A stretch of 64,000 bases of DNA from Legionella clemsonensis (GTDB taxonomy: Bacteria > Pseudomonadota > Gammaproteobacteria > Legionellales > Legionellaceae). Of this stretch, positions 18,640-28,134 are shown piece by piece (the stretch's first letter is position 1; each line of letters starts with the position of its first letter). Under the pieces are notes generated by a model. It ran no database searches. It was not told where the DNA came from and was given only the letters and a program-made list of their open reading frames with translations. The stretch lies in contig NZ_CP016397.1 in assembly GCF_002240035.1 (NCBI RefSeq), positions 1 to 64,000 of the forward strand, given 5' to 3'. A program made the position numbers and the translations under genes.

Positions 18640-20355
18640 ATGAAAGAACCACATTCCTATCAAGAAGCCAGAGCCTCTTTTTCCAGTTGGCAAAATCAAT
18701 TGCGTGATAATATTTTGTTGGCAAACTCCAGTTTAATGCATACCTATCAAATTTATTTTTCAGCAGAGCCGGAATTCTTGCAGGATTTAAGGGATTTCTC
18801 GCAGAAGATAGCTACTGAATTAGAACCGGTGGTTATGGAAAATAATATCGATGCCAATCTACCTAAGGTTGAGCATTATAATGCGATAGGACAACGTAAT
18901 GATCGTGTGATTCATCATCCATCTTATATACAGGCAGGTAATATAATCTATGGCTCAGGTTTAATGCACTATTTACTTAAACCGGGGCAAATGCGAAAAA
19001 CACTCAGTCTGTTTTTATTGTCTTCCCATGCCGGGGAGGCTGGCCATAATTGTCCAATTGCTTGTTCGGCAGGGGTTATCCGCCTGCTAAATAATCATGC
19101 TAACCTTAAGCAAGCAGCCCATTATCTGGAAAAACTGACAGAGCCTTCCTTCAGCCAGAACTATACAGGAGCACAGTTTTTAACAGAAATCCAAGGTGGC
19201 TCCGATGTAGGTGCCAATATAACTACCGCTTATCAGGATGAGCATCAGCAATGGCGAATAACCGGTGAAAAATGGTTCTGCTCGAATGCTAATGCGGAGT
19301 TAATTTTATTAACAGCCCGTTATGATGCCCAAATATCGGGTACGAAAGGCTTGGGTTTATTTTTAGTTCCTAGTCGCCTTGCTGATGGTCAGTTGAATAG
19401 TTATAAGATCCGCCGTCTAAAACAAAAAATTGGTACTCGCTCCATGGCGACTGGTGAAATTGACTTTGATGGTGCCCTTGCTTATCCCATGGGAGAGTTG
19501 GCGGAAGGTATTCATCTGGTCATGGAAAATGTTTTACATCTTTCAAGAATTTTTAATGCCTTTTCCGTCCTGGGAATGGCTAGACGTGCCTATCAAATTG
19601 CTTACTATTATGCTTGCAATCGCCAAGCATTTGCGCATCCCATTATTCATTATCCGCTGGTTAAAGAAACATTGGCTCTTATTAAAGCGGAAAATATTGC
19701 CATGGTGGCAAGCATTTTTAATATGGTTTACCAGCAAGATGAACTTGACAGAAAGCCCGCTTCAGAACAGAAAAAAGAACAACAATTGCTGCTTAGAACC
19801 TTGGCAAATTTAAATAAATATTTTACTGCGAAGCGTTCTGTAGAAAACATTCATCATTGTATTGATATTTTGGCAGGAAATGGAACTATCGAAAGTTTTT
19901 CTTCTTTACCACGGTTACTGCGCGATTGCATTGTTTGCGAAAATTGGGAGGGAACCCATTTTACTCTATGGATGCAAACACTAAGAGACATGCATAAATT
20001 CAACGTTGACGAAATTTTTATTAATTATTTATGGCGATTGCTGGAAGAAGTGCCTCAGGATTTTAACTATAGGGTGTTGTTCAACAATAATATTGATAAT
20101 TTAGCGAAAAAAATTAAGGCAATGAAAGCGTCTAATGCGGATGAACAAAGCCTGCAAATAAAGAAAATTATTGAGCATATGGCGAGTTTAAATGCGGCAC
20201 TTACCTTAAGTATTGAATTGCAATGGGGTAATCCACCCGAAGAAAAGAAAGCGGCCTTAAGGCTGTTTATACAACTTTATTTACTTCCTAAAGAGCCTAA
20301 TGAGCACTACATGGCGCTAATAGAGCAAGTGTTGGGAAAAACACCTATGGAGTAA
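18640..20355 (+). CDS. Acyl-CoA dehydrogenase family protein
   Basis: Flavoenzyme of the acyl-CoA dehydrogenase superfamily, AidB-like, 571 residues. The FAD/acyl-binding region FLTEIQGGSDVGANITTA and WRITGEKWFCSNANAE near residues 180-220 are typical. SRIFNAFSVLGMARRAYQIA and the C-terminal IDILAGNGTIESFSSLPRLL, with RDCIVCENWEGTHF, follow the family pattern. An extra C-terminal helical region of about 120 residues is present. It starts with AGGAG upstream of ATG 18640. It stands alone; a role in fatty-acid or damaged-alkyl metabolism is inferred only from the family. Confidence 0.8.
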   Translation: MKEPHSYQEARASFSSWQNQLRDNILLANSSLMHTYQIYFSAEPEFLQDLRDFSQKIATELEPVVMENNIDANLPKVEHYNAIGQRNDRVIHHPSYIQAGNIIYGSGLMHYLLKPGQMRKTLSLFLLSSHAGEAGHNCPIACSAGVIRLLNNHANLKQAAHYLEKLTEPSFSQNYTGAQFLTEIQGGSDVGANITTAYQDEHQQWRITGEKWFCSNANAELILLTARYDAQISGTKGLGLFLVPSRLADGQLNSYKIRRLKQKIGTRSMATGEIDFDGALAYPMGELAEGIHLVMENVLHLSRIFNAFSVLGMARRAYQIAYYYACNRQAFAHPIIHYPLVKETLALIKAENIAMVASIFNMVYQQDELDRKPASEQKKEQQLLLRTLANLNKYFTAKRSVENIHHCIDILAGNGTIESFSSLPRLLRDCIVCENWEGTHFTLWMQTLRDMHKFNVDEIFINYLWRLLEEVPQDFNYRVLFNNNIDNLAKKIKAMKASNADEQSLQIKKIIEHMASLNAALTLSIELQWGNPPEEKKAALRLFIQLYLLPKEPNEHYMALIEQVLGKTPME

Positions 20356-20433
20356 TGACCAAGGTCCTGATTCGTTTTTGCCTCAGTTCCGAGCATCAAA
20401 AAGCAGCGATAATCACCAACTCGCTTAATATAA

Positions 20434-20901
20434 TTAACTTTTACAATTAATTTTAGGATTGGACGTTAGCCAGTGTTGCAATTTTTTTAAGGAGTTTTGC
20501 TTTCCGGTAGGGCCGCAACTGTATATTTCAACAGCACGAAATCTGCCCGGATTCGAATAATGATAAGCAAAACCCCAAGGATCATTGGGGATCTTCTTTA
20601 GATATTGCACCCAATGCTGAGGAATGGGCTCTATAACTGGTTTTTTAATTAAAGCACTTAGCCCCTGCGCACTTGAGGGATAAAATCCATTATCCAGCTT
20701 ATAGAATCTCATCGCATTCTCCAGACGTAAAATATCCTTTTTTTCCTTAATAGCTTCGGGAGATTCTTTCCAGTCAAGATGAAAATAGATGGATAAACTA
20801 ATTGCGACCAAAAGCACTAGGAGCATTATAATCAATATGATTTCAATTACTGTCGCTCCTTTGCTTTCTCCTATCCAATTTTTTACTTGAGATTTTTGCA
20901 T
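20434..20901 (-). CDS. GspG-like type II secretion pseudopilin, orphan
   Basis: Pseudopilin of the GspG type. Taking M at 20901 gives a 15-residue leader ending SKG, then ATVIEIILIIMLLVLL. Gly at -1 and Glu at +5 are the residues needed by prepilin peptidase, although +1 is Ala rather than Phe/Met. The globular part shows the GspG signature: LENAMRFYKLDNGFYPSSAQ, GLSALI, NDPWGFAYHYSNPG and a CGP near the end. An upstream TTG start at 20955 is possible. It is not within a gsp operon; it is divergent from the exopolysaccharide exporter, so it is a stand-alone paralogue. Confidence 0.75.
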   Translation of the reverse strand: MQKSQVKNWIGESKGATVIEIILIIMLLVLLVAISLSIYFHLDWKESPEAIKEKKDILRLENAMRFYKLDNGFYPSSAQGLSALIKKPVIEPIPQHWVQYLKKIPNDPWGFAYHYSNPGRFRAVEIYSCGPTGKQNSLKKLQHWLTSNPKINCKS

Positions 20902-21094
20902 TTTAAATCGACTAATTTTATGGAATTTGGATAATAATTTTTTATTTATTACCAACTAATCAATCATAGGTATAAAAATTAAAATTAATCAAGTAAGATG
21001 AGCTTTAACGTCCAAAAATAAATAGCATTATATTTAATCACTGGCAGACTAAATTTTTTATTTCATTTTATAAAGGTAATTCCAGGATAACTGC

Positions 21095-24000
21095 ATGCTA
21101 TTACGAATTTTGCTATATGTAACTTTTTCTCTCATTTTAGCCGAGAGTTATCCTTCTTTTTCACGTAGTTCAGAGGCACCCTCAGCAATACCAGACGAAG
21201 GGCTACAAGCAGAAATGAAGGGTGATTGGGAAAAAGCGATTTCGATTTATACTAAATTATTACTAGAGAAACCGCACAATCTTAATTTATGGCTAAGAGT
21301 TGCACAAATAGAGCTGCATATCAAAAATTACCCTCTTGCAATTAATGCCTATAAACACGCTATTCGAATAAAACCTAATGATCCTAAATTACATAAAGCT
21401 CTTTCTGAAGTTTATGCTGAGGCAAACCAACCCAAAGAAGCCCTTACTGAAATTAATAAGGCAGTAGAGTTAAGTCCTGACAATGTGAGTTATTTGCTTG
21501 CCAGGGCAAAAATTGCAAACTGGAATAAAGAGTCTGCGGTGGCTTTAGACAGTCAACAAAGAATTTTACAGCTAAGCAAAACCAGGAAACTCAATATTAA
21601 GACCGAAGACATTTTAATAGAGATTGCACGTTTGCACGCTCAATTGCAAAACTATCCGGAAGCTATAGAAAATTATCATCGAGCTATTTTTTTAAATCCT
21701 GATAATCCTAAATTATACCAAGAGTTAGCTCAGGTGTATGCTGCTGAAAAAGAATTTGATAAAGCCTTAAATGCCATAAATAAAGCGTTGAAGTTAGATC
21801 CAAATAACATAGAGCTTTTACAGTCGAAGGCCAGCCTGGCAAGTATACTGCAAGAGCCTCTACTCGCTATAGAAACCTATCAAAAACTACTGGAATTATC
21901 TGCTTTACTTAATAAAGCAAAAACTGTAGATAGACTTATGATTTTAAAACAAATAGCAAGTCTTCAAAACCAAGCGCGCAATTATCGCGAGGCGATAAAT
22001 ACTTATATACAAGCCATACAGCTCTATCCTAATGATGCCAGCCTCTATCAAGACTTATCCCAAACTTATGCTGCGGCAGAAGAACCTTATGAAGCAATGC
22101 AAGCCATTAATAAAGCTCTGGAATTAGCTCCTGATAATATCGCTTATTTACGCTCCCGAGCAACGCTTGCAATGTGGTTAAAGGATAGTAAATTGGCCAT
22201 TGAAACCAACCAAAAGATTCTGGCGCTCAGCCAAGATGCTAATGAAAAAATCAATCTGTTGAAACAAATTGCCAGTATATACAATCAAGAACATCAATAC
22301 CTGAAAGCGATTAGCGTTTATGAGCAAGCTATAGTATTAAACCCCAAAAATGTGACCTTATATCAAGAGTTGGCACAAACTTATGCCGCTGCCCAAGATC
22401 CTAAAAATGCCTTGTATGCGATTAATAAGGCTCTTGAAATTGAACCTAACCGCATTAGCTTTTTACAAGCCAAAGCCCAGTATGCAAACTGGCTAAAAGA
22501 TAGCGAATTAGCTAAAGAAACTTATCAAAAAATTTTAATTTTATCTCCTGGCAATAAGGAAGCTATTGCAGGACTTAGGTGGTTGGATCATCAGGAAATA
22601 GCAATTCGAGGGGCTCCCCCAATGCTCAGTCCTGTGGAACAGTTCGTTGCTGAGGCCAATAATTTTGCTAGTGTAGGCAAATACCATCAGGCAGTAGATG
22701 CTATAAAAAAAGCCATTAAAATTAACCCCAATGCCCCTCGTTTATATAAAATGCTTTCGGAAATTTATGCTACCTCTGATAAACCCCAGTTGGCATTAGC
22801 AGCAATTAATCAGGCTTTAGCACTCGACCCTGTTAATCTTGATTATTTAAGCGCTAAAGGGAAGTTAGCGGCCTGGGCTGGTGATAAATTTCAAATGGAG
22901 GCGAGTTATGCAAAAATCCTGCTGCTAAAACCCCAAGATCAAGAAGCCATGTTACAATTGGCTCATGCTTTAAGGTGGCAAGGCAGAACAGATGATGCCA
23001 TTTGTGCTTATCAAAAATTTCTCAAGTTATATCCTAAAATTGCTGAAGGATGGCTTCATTACGCTGAAGTATTATCATGGACAGAAAATTACCTTTGTGC
23101 CTGCAATGCACTTGCCCAGTACAGGCGCTTAAAAGGAATTACCACAGAATATTTAACCAAACAAGCTCGATTCCTGGCTTTAGCCGAACGATACAAATCT
23201 GCTCTTGCTGTTAATACACCTTTGCTCAAAAAAGATCCCGATGATTTATATTTGTTAACAACACAAGTTACGGCTTTGGTCAAAGGATTTCAAATCAAAA
23301 ATGCCCTTGGCTACTTACAAAAAATTAACAAGCTATATCCTGATGAAAAACAAGTAAAAAGTTTAAACAATCTCATTTTGACGCCATTAAGAACTAATGT
23401 GAATCTAGGTTCAGAATATATTTCCGCATCGGATACTACTAAAATCTTAAGCATCCCTTTAACTGCTCAATACTTTCTGACCCCAACTACCAGCTTATTA
23501 TTTCGTGGGCTTTATGAACGAGCTACTGCTGCGATTGGAAGCGGTTTAGAAACTTATAATGGTAACCACTCCATTTTTGATGAGAGCGCCATGATAGGTT
23601 TTGCTACTCAGGTCCAGTCATTATTTAATCTATCTGCCCTCGCTGGTGGTGTGAAAGTTCAAAATGAAAATAATCATGGGATTTATGAAATTAATTTTAA
23701 TCCTAACGTGGGGGAGACAGCTAAATTTACTTTTACAAACTTACGTAATTTATACAGACCCTATCTTGTACCTCAATCCCCTAGATCCATCTCTTTACAA
23801 ATTATGGAAGCTCGCAATAGCGCCTATTTGGAGTGGCAACCATTTATTCAAAAATATTTAAATATACTGGTTTCTCATTCTGAGCTAAGTGATACCAACA
23901 GTTATTGGCACTATAATATCTGGCCAAAAGCTAGAATTTTTGGTTCTGAACACTGGAAAGTCACTGTGGGTCTTAATGCTGATATTTGGCAATACAAAAA

Positions 24001-24295
24001 GCGATTGGGGAATGGCTATTATGATCCGCTTAATTTTAATGGCTATGAGGGAACCATTGAAGCTTATTATGTTCAATCAGAGAATGTTGGTTATAGTCTA
24101 TCAAGCGGATTCGGCATGCAAAAAGATGAGACTTTCCCCCATTACTACTATGAAGAAGATTTAGCATTCCAGGCATTTTGGGGGCTTTATACAGACTGGC
24201 AACTCCGGTTTAAAGGTGGCTATACACTTAGAAAAAATCCCACCGGTAACTATCATGCATGGTCTACTGGTTTAATTCTCACGCGACGTTTTTAG
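21095..24295 (+). CDS. TPR plus outer-membrane beta-barrel exporter (PgaA/BcsC-like)
   Basis: 1,066 residues. A signal peptide (MLLRILLYVTFSLILAESYP) precedes a long array of TPR-like helical repeats to about residue 740; repeats such as LYQELAQVYAAEKEFDKALN and INKALELAPDNIAYLRSRAT recur every 34 residues or in longer units. The last 300 residues alternate like beta strands, with many aromatic residues, and end in WSTGLILTRRF with the terminal Phe typical of outer-membrane barrels. This is the layout of PgaA and BcsC, which guide polysaccharide through the periplasm and outer membrane. It heads a four-gene run with sugar-nucleotide enzymes and a membrane glycosyltransferase. The polymer is unknown. 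Confidence 0.75.
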   Translation: MLLRILLYVTFSLILAESYPSFSRSSEAPSAIPDEGLQAEMKGDWEKAISIYTKLLLEKPHNLNLWLRVAQIELHIKNYPLAINAYKHAIRIKPNDPKLHKALSEVYAEANQPKEALTEINKAVELSPDNVSYLLARAKIANWNKESAVALDSQQRILQLSKTRKLNIKTEDILIEIARLHAQLQNYPEAIENYHRAIFLNPDNPKLYQELAQVYAAEKEFDKALNAINKALKLDPNNIELLQSKASLASILQEPLLAIETYQKLLELSALLNKAKTVDRLMILKQIASLQNQARNYREAINTYIQAIQLYPNDASLYQDLSQTYAAAEEPYEAMQAINKALELAPDNIAYLRSRATLAMWLKDSKLAIETNQKILALSQDANEKINLLKQIASIYNQEHQYLKAISVYEQAIVLNPKNVTLYQELAQTYAAAQDPKNALYAINKALEIEPNRISFLQAKAQYANWLKDSELAKETYQKILILSPGNKEAIAGLRWLDHQEIAIRGAPPMLSPVEQFVAEANNFASVGKYHQAVDAIKKAIKINPNAPRLYKMLSEIYATSDKPQLALAAINQALALDPVNLDYLSAKGKLAAWAGDKFQMEASYAKILLLKPQDQEAMLQLAHALRWQGRTDDAICAYQKFLKLYPKIAEGWLHYAEVLSWTENYLCACNALAQYRRLKGITTEYLTKQARFLALAERYKSALAVNTPLLKKDPDDLYLLTTQVTALVKGFQIKNALGYLQKINKLYPDEKQVKSLNNLILTPLRTNVNLGSEYISASDTTKILSIPLTAQYFLTPTTSLLFRGLYERATAAIGSGLETYNGNHSIFDESAMIGFATQVQSLFNLSALAGGVKVQNENNHGIYEINFNPNVGETAKFTFTNLRNLYRPYLVPQSPRSISLQIMEARNSAYLEWQPFIQKYLNILVSHSELSDTNSYWHYNIWPKARIFGSEHWKVTVGLNADIWQYKKRLGNGYYDPLNFNGYEGTIEAYYVQSENVGYSLSSGFGMQKDETFPHYYYEEDLAFQAFWGLYTDWQLRFKGGYTLRKNPTGNYHAWSTGLILTRRF

Positions 24296-24395
24296 CTCTA
24301 AATAAATTTGTTCCTTATGGACAGTTCAGCGCAAAAACTTAAAAAATCAAACTACACTATAATAAATTAAAAGAATGATAGGGATATTAGCTTCC

Positions 24396-25388
24396 ATGCG
24401 AATATTAATTACCGGCGCTGCTGGCTTCATAGGCTCCCATCTTGTGGAACATCATTTAAACAAAGGTGATACCGTATGTGGTATTGATGATTTAAGCACC
24501 GGACTGGAGAGTAATATTAAAAAATTTGTTTCTAATTCCAGTTTTTATTTTATCAAAGACAATATTATTACTTGGCCAGACATTGAAAAATTTGCTTCCT
24601 GGGCCGATAGAATTTATCACATGGCTGCTATAGTCGGTGTCTATAAAGTTATTCAAGAACCTGAAAAGGTTTTATCAGTAAATATCGCAGGTTGCGAAAA
24701 TTTATTAAAAGCAGTCTCTAAGACCAATTGGAAAGCGCAGGTTTTACTGGCTTCAAGTGCTGAAGTTTATGGCCCTAATAATAAGTTGCCCCTTGCAGAA
24801 GAGGATAACATTATTATTGAAACTGCTGCTAAAAACCGTTGGAACTATGCAATTAGTAAATTAGCTAACGAAGCAATGGGATTGGCTTATTATCAACAAT
24901 TTCATATTCCAGTCGTAATCGCTCGTTTATTTAATACCATTGGCCCAAGACAAACAGGTCGTTATGGCATGGTAGTTCCAAATTTAGTAAATCAGGCACT
25001 ATCGAATCAACCAATTACCGTATTTGGTTCAGGTGAACAAACTCGTTCATTTTGTGACGTACGTGATACTGTGGTCATGTTGGATTTACTTATGAACAGT
25101 AAAAAAGCATTTGGTAAAATTATTAATGTAGGTAATAACCGAGAAATTAGCATCAACAAGCTAGCTGAATTAGTAAAAAGTATCGTAAACCCTAGGGGGG
25201 ACATTCAGCATGTTTCTTACTTAAAGGCTTATGGAAAAAATTATATTGATATTCAAAGAAGAAAGCCGGACCTAAATCGATTATTTCAGTATATTGACTT
25301 TAAACACAACTATTCTTTGGAAGAAACTATACATCTTTTGGCTGCTCTTAATAAAAAGGTAGGAGATCATGTGGAAAACTCAAAATAA
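24396..25388 (+). CDS. NAD-dependent nucleotide-sugar epimerase/dehydratase
   Basis: Extended SDR acting on UDP- or GDP-sugars, about 330 residues from ATG 24396 (MRILITGAAGFIGSHLVEHH); ATG 24375 is an alternative. NAD-binding is TGAAGFIGSHL. The catalytic pair is in WNYAISKLANE (YxxxK). ARLFNTIGPRQTGRYGMVVP and FGSGEQTRSFCDVRDTV are substrate-loop motifs shared with UDP-glucuronate and UDP-glucose epimerases. It lies 100 bp after the exporter and 26 bp before the dehydrogenase. Likely role: prepare a sugar nucleotide for the exopolysaccharide. The exact substrate cannot be fixed. Confidence 0.8.
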   Translation: MRILITGAAGFIGSHLVEHHLNKGDTVCGIDDLSTGLESNIKKFVSNSSFYFIKDNIITWPDIEKFASWADRIYHMAAIVGVYKVIQEPEKVLSVNIAGCENLLKAVSKTNWKAQVLLASSAEVYGPNNKLPLAEEDNIIIETAAKNRWNYAISKLANEAMGLAYYQQFHIPVVIARLFNTIGPRQTGRYGMVVPNLVNQALSNQPITVFGSGEQTRSFCDVRDTVVMLDLLMNSKKAFGKIINVGNNREISINKLAELVKSIVNPRGDIQHVSYLKAYGKNYIDIQRRKPDLNRLFQYIDFKHNYSLEETIHLLAALNKKVGDHVENSK

Positions 25389-25414
25389 GCTATCGTAGTT
25401 TAGTATGGAGTATC

Positions 25415-26704
25415 ATGAAAATGAAAGTTACGAAAACTTTTGCGGTAATAGGCTTAGGATATGTCGGACTTGAGTTAGCGGTCCGCCTGGCGGAAAGCAA
25501 GGAAACTTATGGCTATGATATTTCTACACATAGAATTAAAGAGTTACAGCAAAACGAGGATATAAATTATCTTATTTCTTCTGAAAGATTAAAAAATAGC
25601 AACCTTAAATTAACCAGTGACATCAATTTAATAAAAGCAGCTAATTTCTACATAGTAGCTGTTTCTACTCCTGCTTATTTTTATGAGCTTCCTAATTTGG
25701 AGCCTTTGATTAATGCAACAAGAAGTTTAGGAGCAGTTCTTAAAAAAGGAGATATTGTCGTTTTCGAATCTACTGTTTATCCTGGCACAACAGAAGAGGT
25801 TTGCATTCCTATTTTGGAGGAAGTAAGCCGTCTTCGCTGTGGTCAGGATTTTAATGTGGGTTATTCACCTGAAAGAATAAGTCCTGGAGATAAAAAGCAT
25901 CATTTACAGAATATTCCTAAAGTTATTTCCGCTCAAAATGACCATACTCTTCAAGAAATTAAAGCCGCTTATCAGTTAATTTGCGACACAGTTTATACTG
26001 TATCAAATATAAAAACAGCAGAAGCAGTAAAGGTGCTAGAAAACACACAAAGAGACATTAATATTGCCTTTATGAATGAATTCGCACAGATTATGCATGC
26101 ACTGGGCTTAGATACTGAGGAAATTATCGAGGGAGCAAAAACAAAATGGAGTTTCATACCGTTTAAGCCGGGATTAGTGGGCGGGCACTGTATTGCTATT
26201 GACCCGCAATATTTAGCATTTAAAGCGAAAAGACATGGCGTTGAGCCTAAAATCATATTAGCTGCCCGACAAGTTAATGATGGGATGACTCAGTTTATTA
26301 TTCATGAAATGAATAAAGTACTTATTAAAAAAAATATCAGTTTTGAAAAAATAAAAATTGGCTTATTTGGTGTTACTTATAAAGAAAATGTCCCGGATAT
26401 TCGCAACAGTCTTGCTTTTAAACTCATTAAAGAACTTAAAGAGTACGGCTTTAATTATATCGCTCACGATCCTTGGGCGAATAAAAAAATGGTTAAAGAA
26501 AAATATCAACTGGATTTAATTGAATTTGAGGACATGCAAGATATATCTGTTGCCATTCTCATTGTGCAGCATGATTTTTATCGTGATAAAGGCTTACAGC
26601 AATTTGTTAATAAGTTTAAGTCAACAGGTTTGATAATGGATATACCCAATTTATTTGTTAAAGAAGAAAAAAATTTTGATAATGTAATTTATTGGAATTT
26701 ATAA
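25415..26704 (+). CDS. UDP-sugar 6-dehydrogenase, TviB/WbpO-like
   Basis: Nucleotide-sugar dehydrogenase that oxidises C6 of a UDP-hexose(amine) to the uronic acid, 429 residues. The N-terminal fold is FAVIGLGYVGLELAVRLAES. The middle has FESTVYPGTTEEVC and GYSPERISPGD. The catalytic Cys lies in FKPGLVGGHCIAIDPQYLAF, and the C-terminal domain starts GLFGVTYKENVPDIRNS. The pattern fits the WbpO/TviB branch (UDP-GalNAc/UDP-GlcNAc to GalNAcA/GlcNAcA) better than UDP-glucose dehydrogenase, so the polymer probably contains an acidic aminosugar or uronic acid. It is tightly spaced with its neighbours. Confidence 0.85.
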   Translation: MKMKVTKTFAVIGLGYVGLELAVRLAESKETYGYDISTHRIKELQQNEDINYLISSERLKNSNLKLTSDINLIKAANFYIVAVSTPAYFYELPNLEPLINATRSLGAVLKKGDIVVFESTVYPGTTEEVCIPILEEVSRLRCGQDFNVGYSPERISPGDKKHHLQNIPKVISAQNDHTLQEIKAAYQLICDTVYTVSNIKTAEAVKVLENTQRDINIAFMNEFAQIMHALGLDTEEIIEGAKTKWSFIPFKPGLVGGHCIAIDPQYLAFKAKRHGVEPKIILAARQVNDGMTQFIIHEMNKVLIKKNISFEKIKIGLFGVTYKENVPDIRNSLAFKLIKELKEYGFNYIAHDPWANKKMVKEKYQLDLIEFEDMQDISVAILIVQHDFYRDKGLQQFVNKFKSTGLIMDIPNLFVKEEKNFDNVIYWNL

Positions 26705-26708
26705 AATA

Positions 26709-28109
26709 ATGGCTACTTTATCTTATTTTCTAATAGGTCCTACCATATTCACTAGTATGATTGGGTTGATTTATGGGCGAGACAAAACGATTCCAACTCC
26801 AGCAGAAAATTGGCGTGAGGCTGTGGTGGATGCTATTATTCCAGCCTACAATGCTGAGGCAGAAATAGATTTATGTATTGCCTCACTGGCACGCCAAACC
26901 TTACAACCTCGCAAAATTTTTATTATCGATGATGGCAGTACAGACAATACTAAACTATTTGCTGAAGATATCTGTAAAAGATTAAATTTAACAAATGTTA
27001 GCATCATTAGAAGGGAAAAAAGTATTGGAAAAACACCAAGTATCGAAAAGGGAGCTTATGAAAGTGATGCTGATGTGGAGTTTATTTTAGATAGTGACAC
27101 TATTCTGGTTTCCGAAAATTATCTCGAACGGCTGGTCGAGGAGCTTTATAAAGGGATTGGTATCGCTTCCGCTTGTGGAATCATTTATCCATTAAAAGAA
27201 AAAGATCGCAGCAAATTACTTGCTGATGAAAACGTAGGAAATGCCTTAAAAGAGCATTTTAAATGTTACCCTCAAGCTGGTTATTATAAAAGAAATACGG
27301 ATCTACAACGTTTAGCACGATTTATTACTAATCTTTATCGAGATGTTATGTATAAATTTTTGCAAAACTTTATCTATCGAGCTGAAATGATTTTCTTTGG
27401 TACTATCATCAATCCGGTGGGTTGTGCTGTTGCTTATAGAAGAAAATATATAAAAGATATTTTCGTAAGCGCAAGAGAAACTTTAGGTAATGATTTAACG
27501 ACTTCAGAGGATATCTACATTGGATTTGCATTTGCTAACGAAGGCTATCGAAACATCCAATTACTCGATGTGTCCGCCTGCACCTTAGAACCTTATATTC
27601 AGCGTCTACCCTTTCAAGTTTTTTTATGGTCATCAGCCTTTCTTCAAAGTGTCTATTATTTTAATTATTTGGTTTCTACCCCTTTTAAAATTATTAATAA
27701 AATAATCTATAAAATTCGCAATAGAAAAAATGAAAAAATATTTAAGGCCAGAAGGAAGATTAAAGAGCAGTATCGACAAAGCTTTGGTGTGGATATTACC
27801 AGAAAATTTGGTCGCCCTATTGGCTGGTTTGTTTTCACGAATACCATTGAAAAAATTTTATTTCCCACTATTTTTTTATTATTTATTATTTTTGGTTGGT
27901 GGGAAGCTTTTTTATTAACTTTTATCTTTGAGTCGTTAATCTCTAGTTTGCTTGTAGCAATAAGCACAAAAGGGGAACGAATCAAAATGTTTTTTAAAAG
28001 TCTTCTTACGTCCCCGTTGCGATATTTTCTTTTGCTTTACGATCTTGTGGTTATCTTTAAATTTATTATGGATTTATGGATTACCAAACATAGAGCCTGG
28101 CGCAAATGA
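26709..28109 (+). CDS. Membrane glycosyltransferase family 2 (polysaccharide synthase-like)
   Basis: Processive-type GT2 enzyme, 466 residues. A short N-terminal hydrophobic segment precedes DAIIPAYNAEAEIDLCIASL. FIIDDGSTDN and ILDSDT are the UDP- and metal-binding aspartates, and TTSEDIYIGF holds the likely catalytic Asp. Two or three C-terminal membrane helices (LFPTIFLLFIIFGWWEAFLL, YFLLLYDLVVIFKFIM) fit synthase/translocase architecture. The usual (Q/R)xxRW motif after the ED is replaced by YIQRLPFQVFLW. It starts 5 bp after the dehydrogenase gene. With the TPR/barrel exporter it would make a synthase-dependent exopolysaccharide system. Confidence 0.8.
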   Translation: MATLSYFLIGPTIFTSMIGLIYGRDKTIPTPAENWREAVVDAIIPAYNAEAEIDLCIASLARQTLQPRKIFIIDDGSTDNTKLFAEDICKRLNLTNVSIIRREKSIGKTPSIEKGAYESDADVEFILDSDTILVSENYLERLVEELYKGIGIASACGIIYPLKEKDRSKLLADENVGNALKEHFKCYPQAGYYKRNTDLQRLARFITNLYRDVMYKFLQNFIYRAEMIFFGTIINPVGCAVAYRRKYIKDIFVSARETLGNDLTTSEDIYIGFAFANEGYRNIQLLDVSACTLEPYIQRLPFQVFLWSSAFLQSVYYFNYLVSTPFKIINKIIYKIRNRKNEKIFKARRKIKEQYRQSFGVDITRKFGRPIGWFVFTNTIEKILFPTIFLLFIIFGWWEAFLLTFIFESLISSLLVAISTKGERIKMFFKSLLTSPLRYFLLLYDLVVIFKFIMDLWITKHRAWRK

Positions 28110-28134
28110 GCTGAAAAGCTAACTTTCACCTAGG

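Noticed and set aside
19430-19813. 127-codon open frame overlapping the acyl-CoA dehydrogenase gene
   Set aside because: Long but in another frame of a clear gene; Trp/Leu-rich translation without recognisable domain or ribosome site.
21095-24295. Repetitive DNA within the TPR gene as a CRISPR or satellite
   Set aside because: The repeats are diverged 34-residue-type TPR units at the protein level, not identical DNA repeats with spacers.
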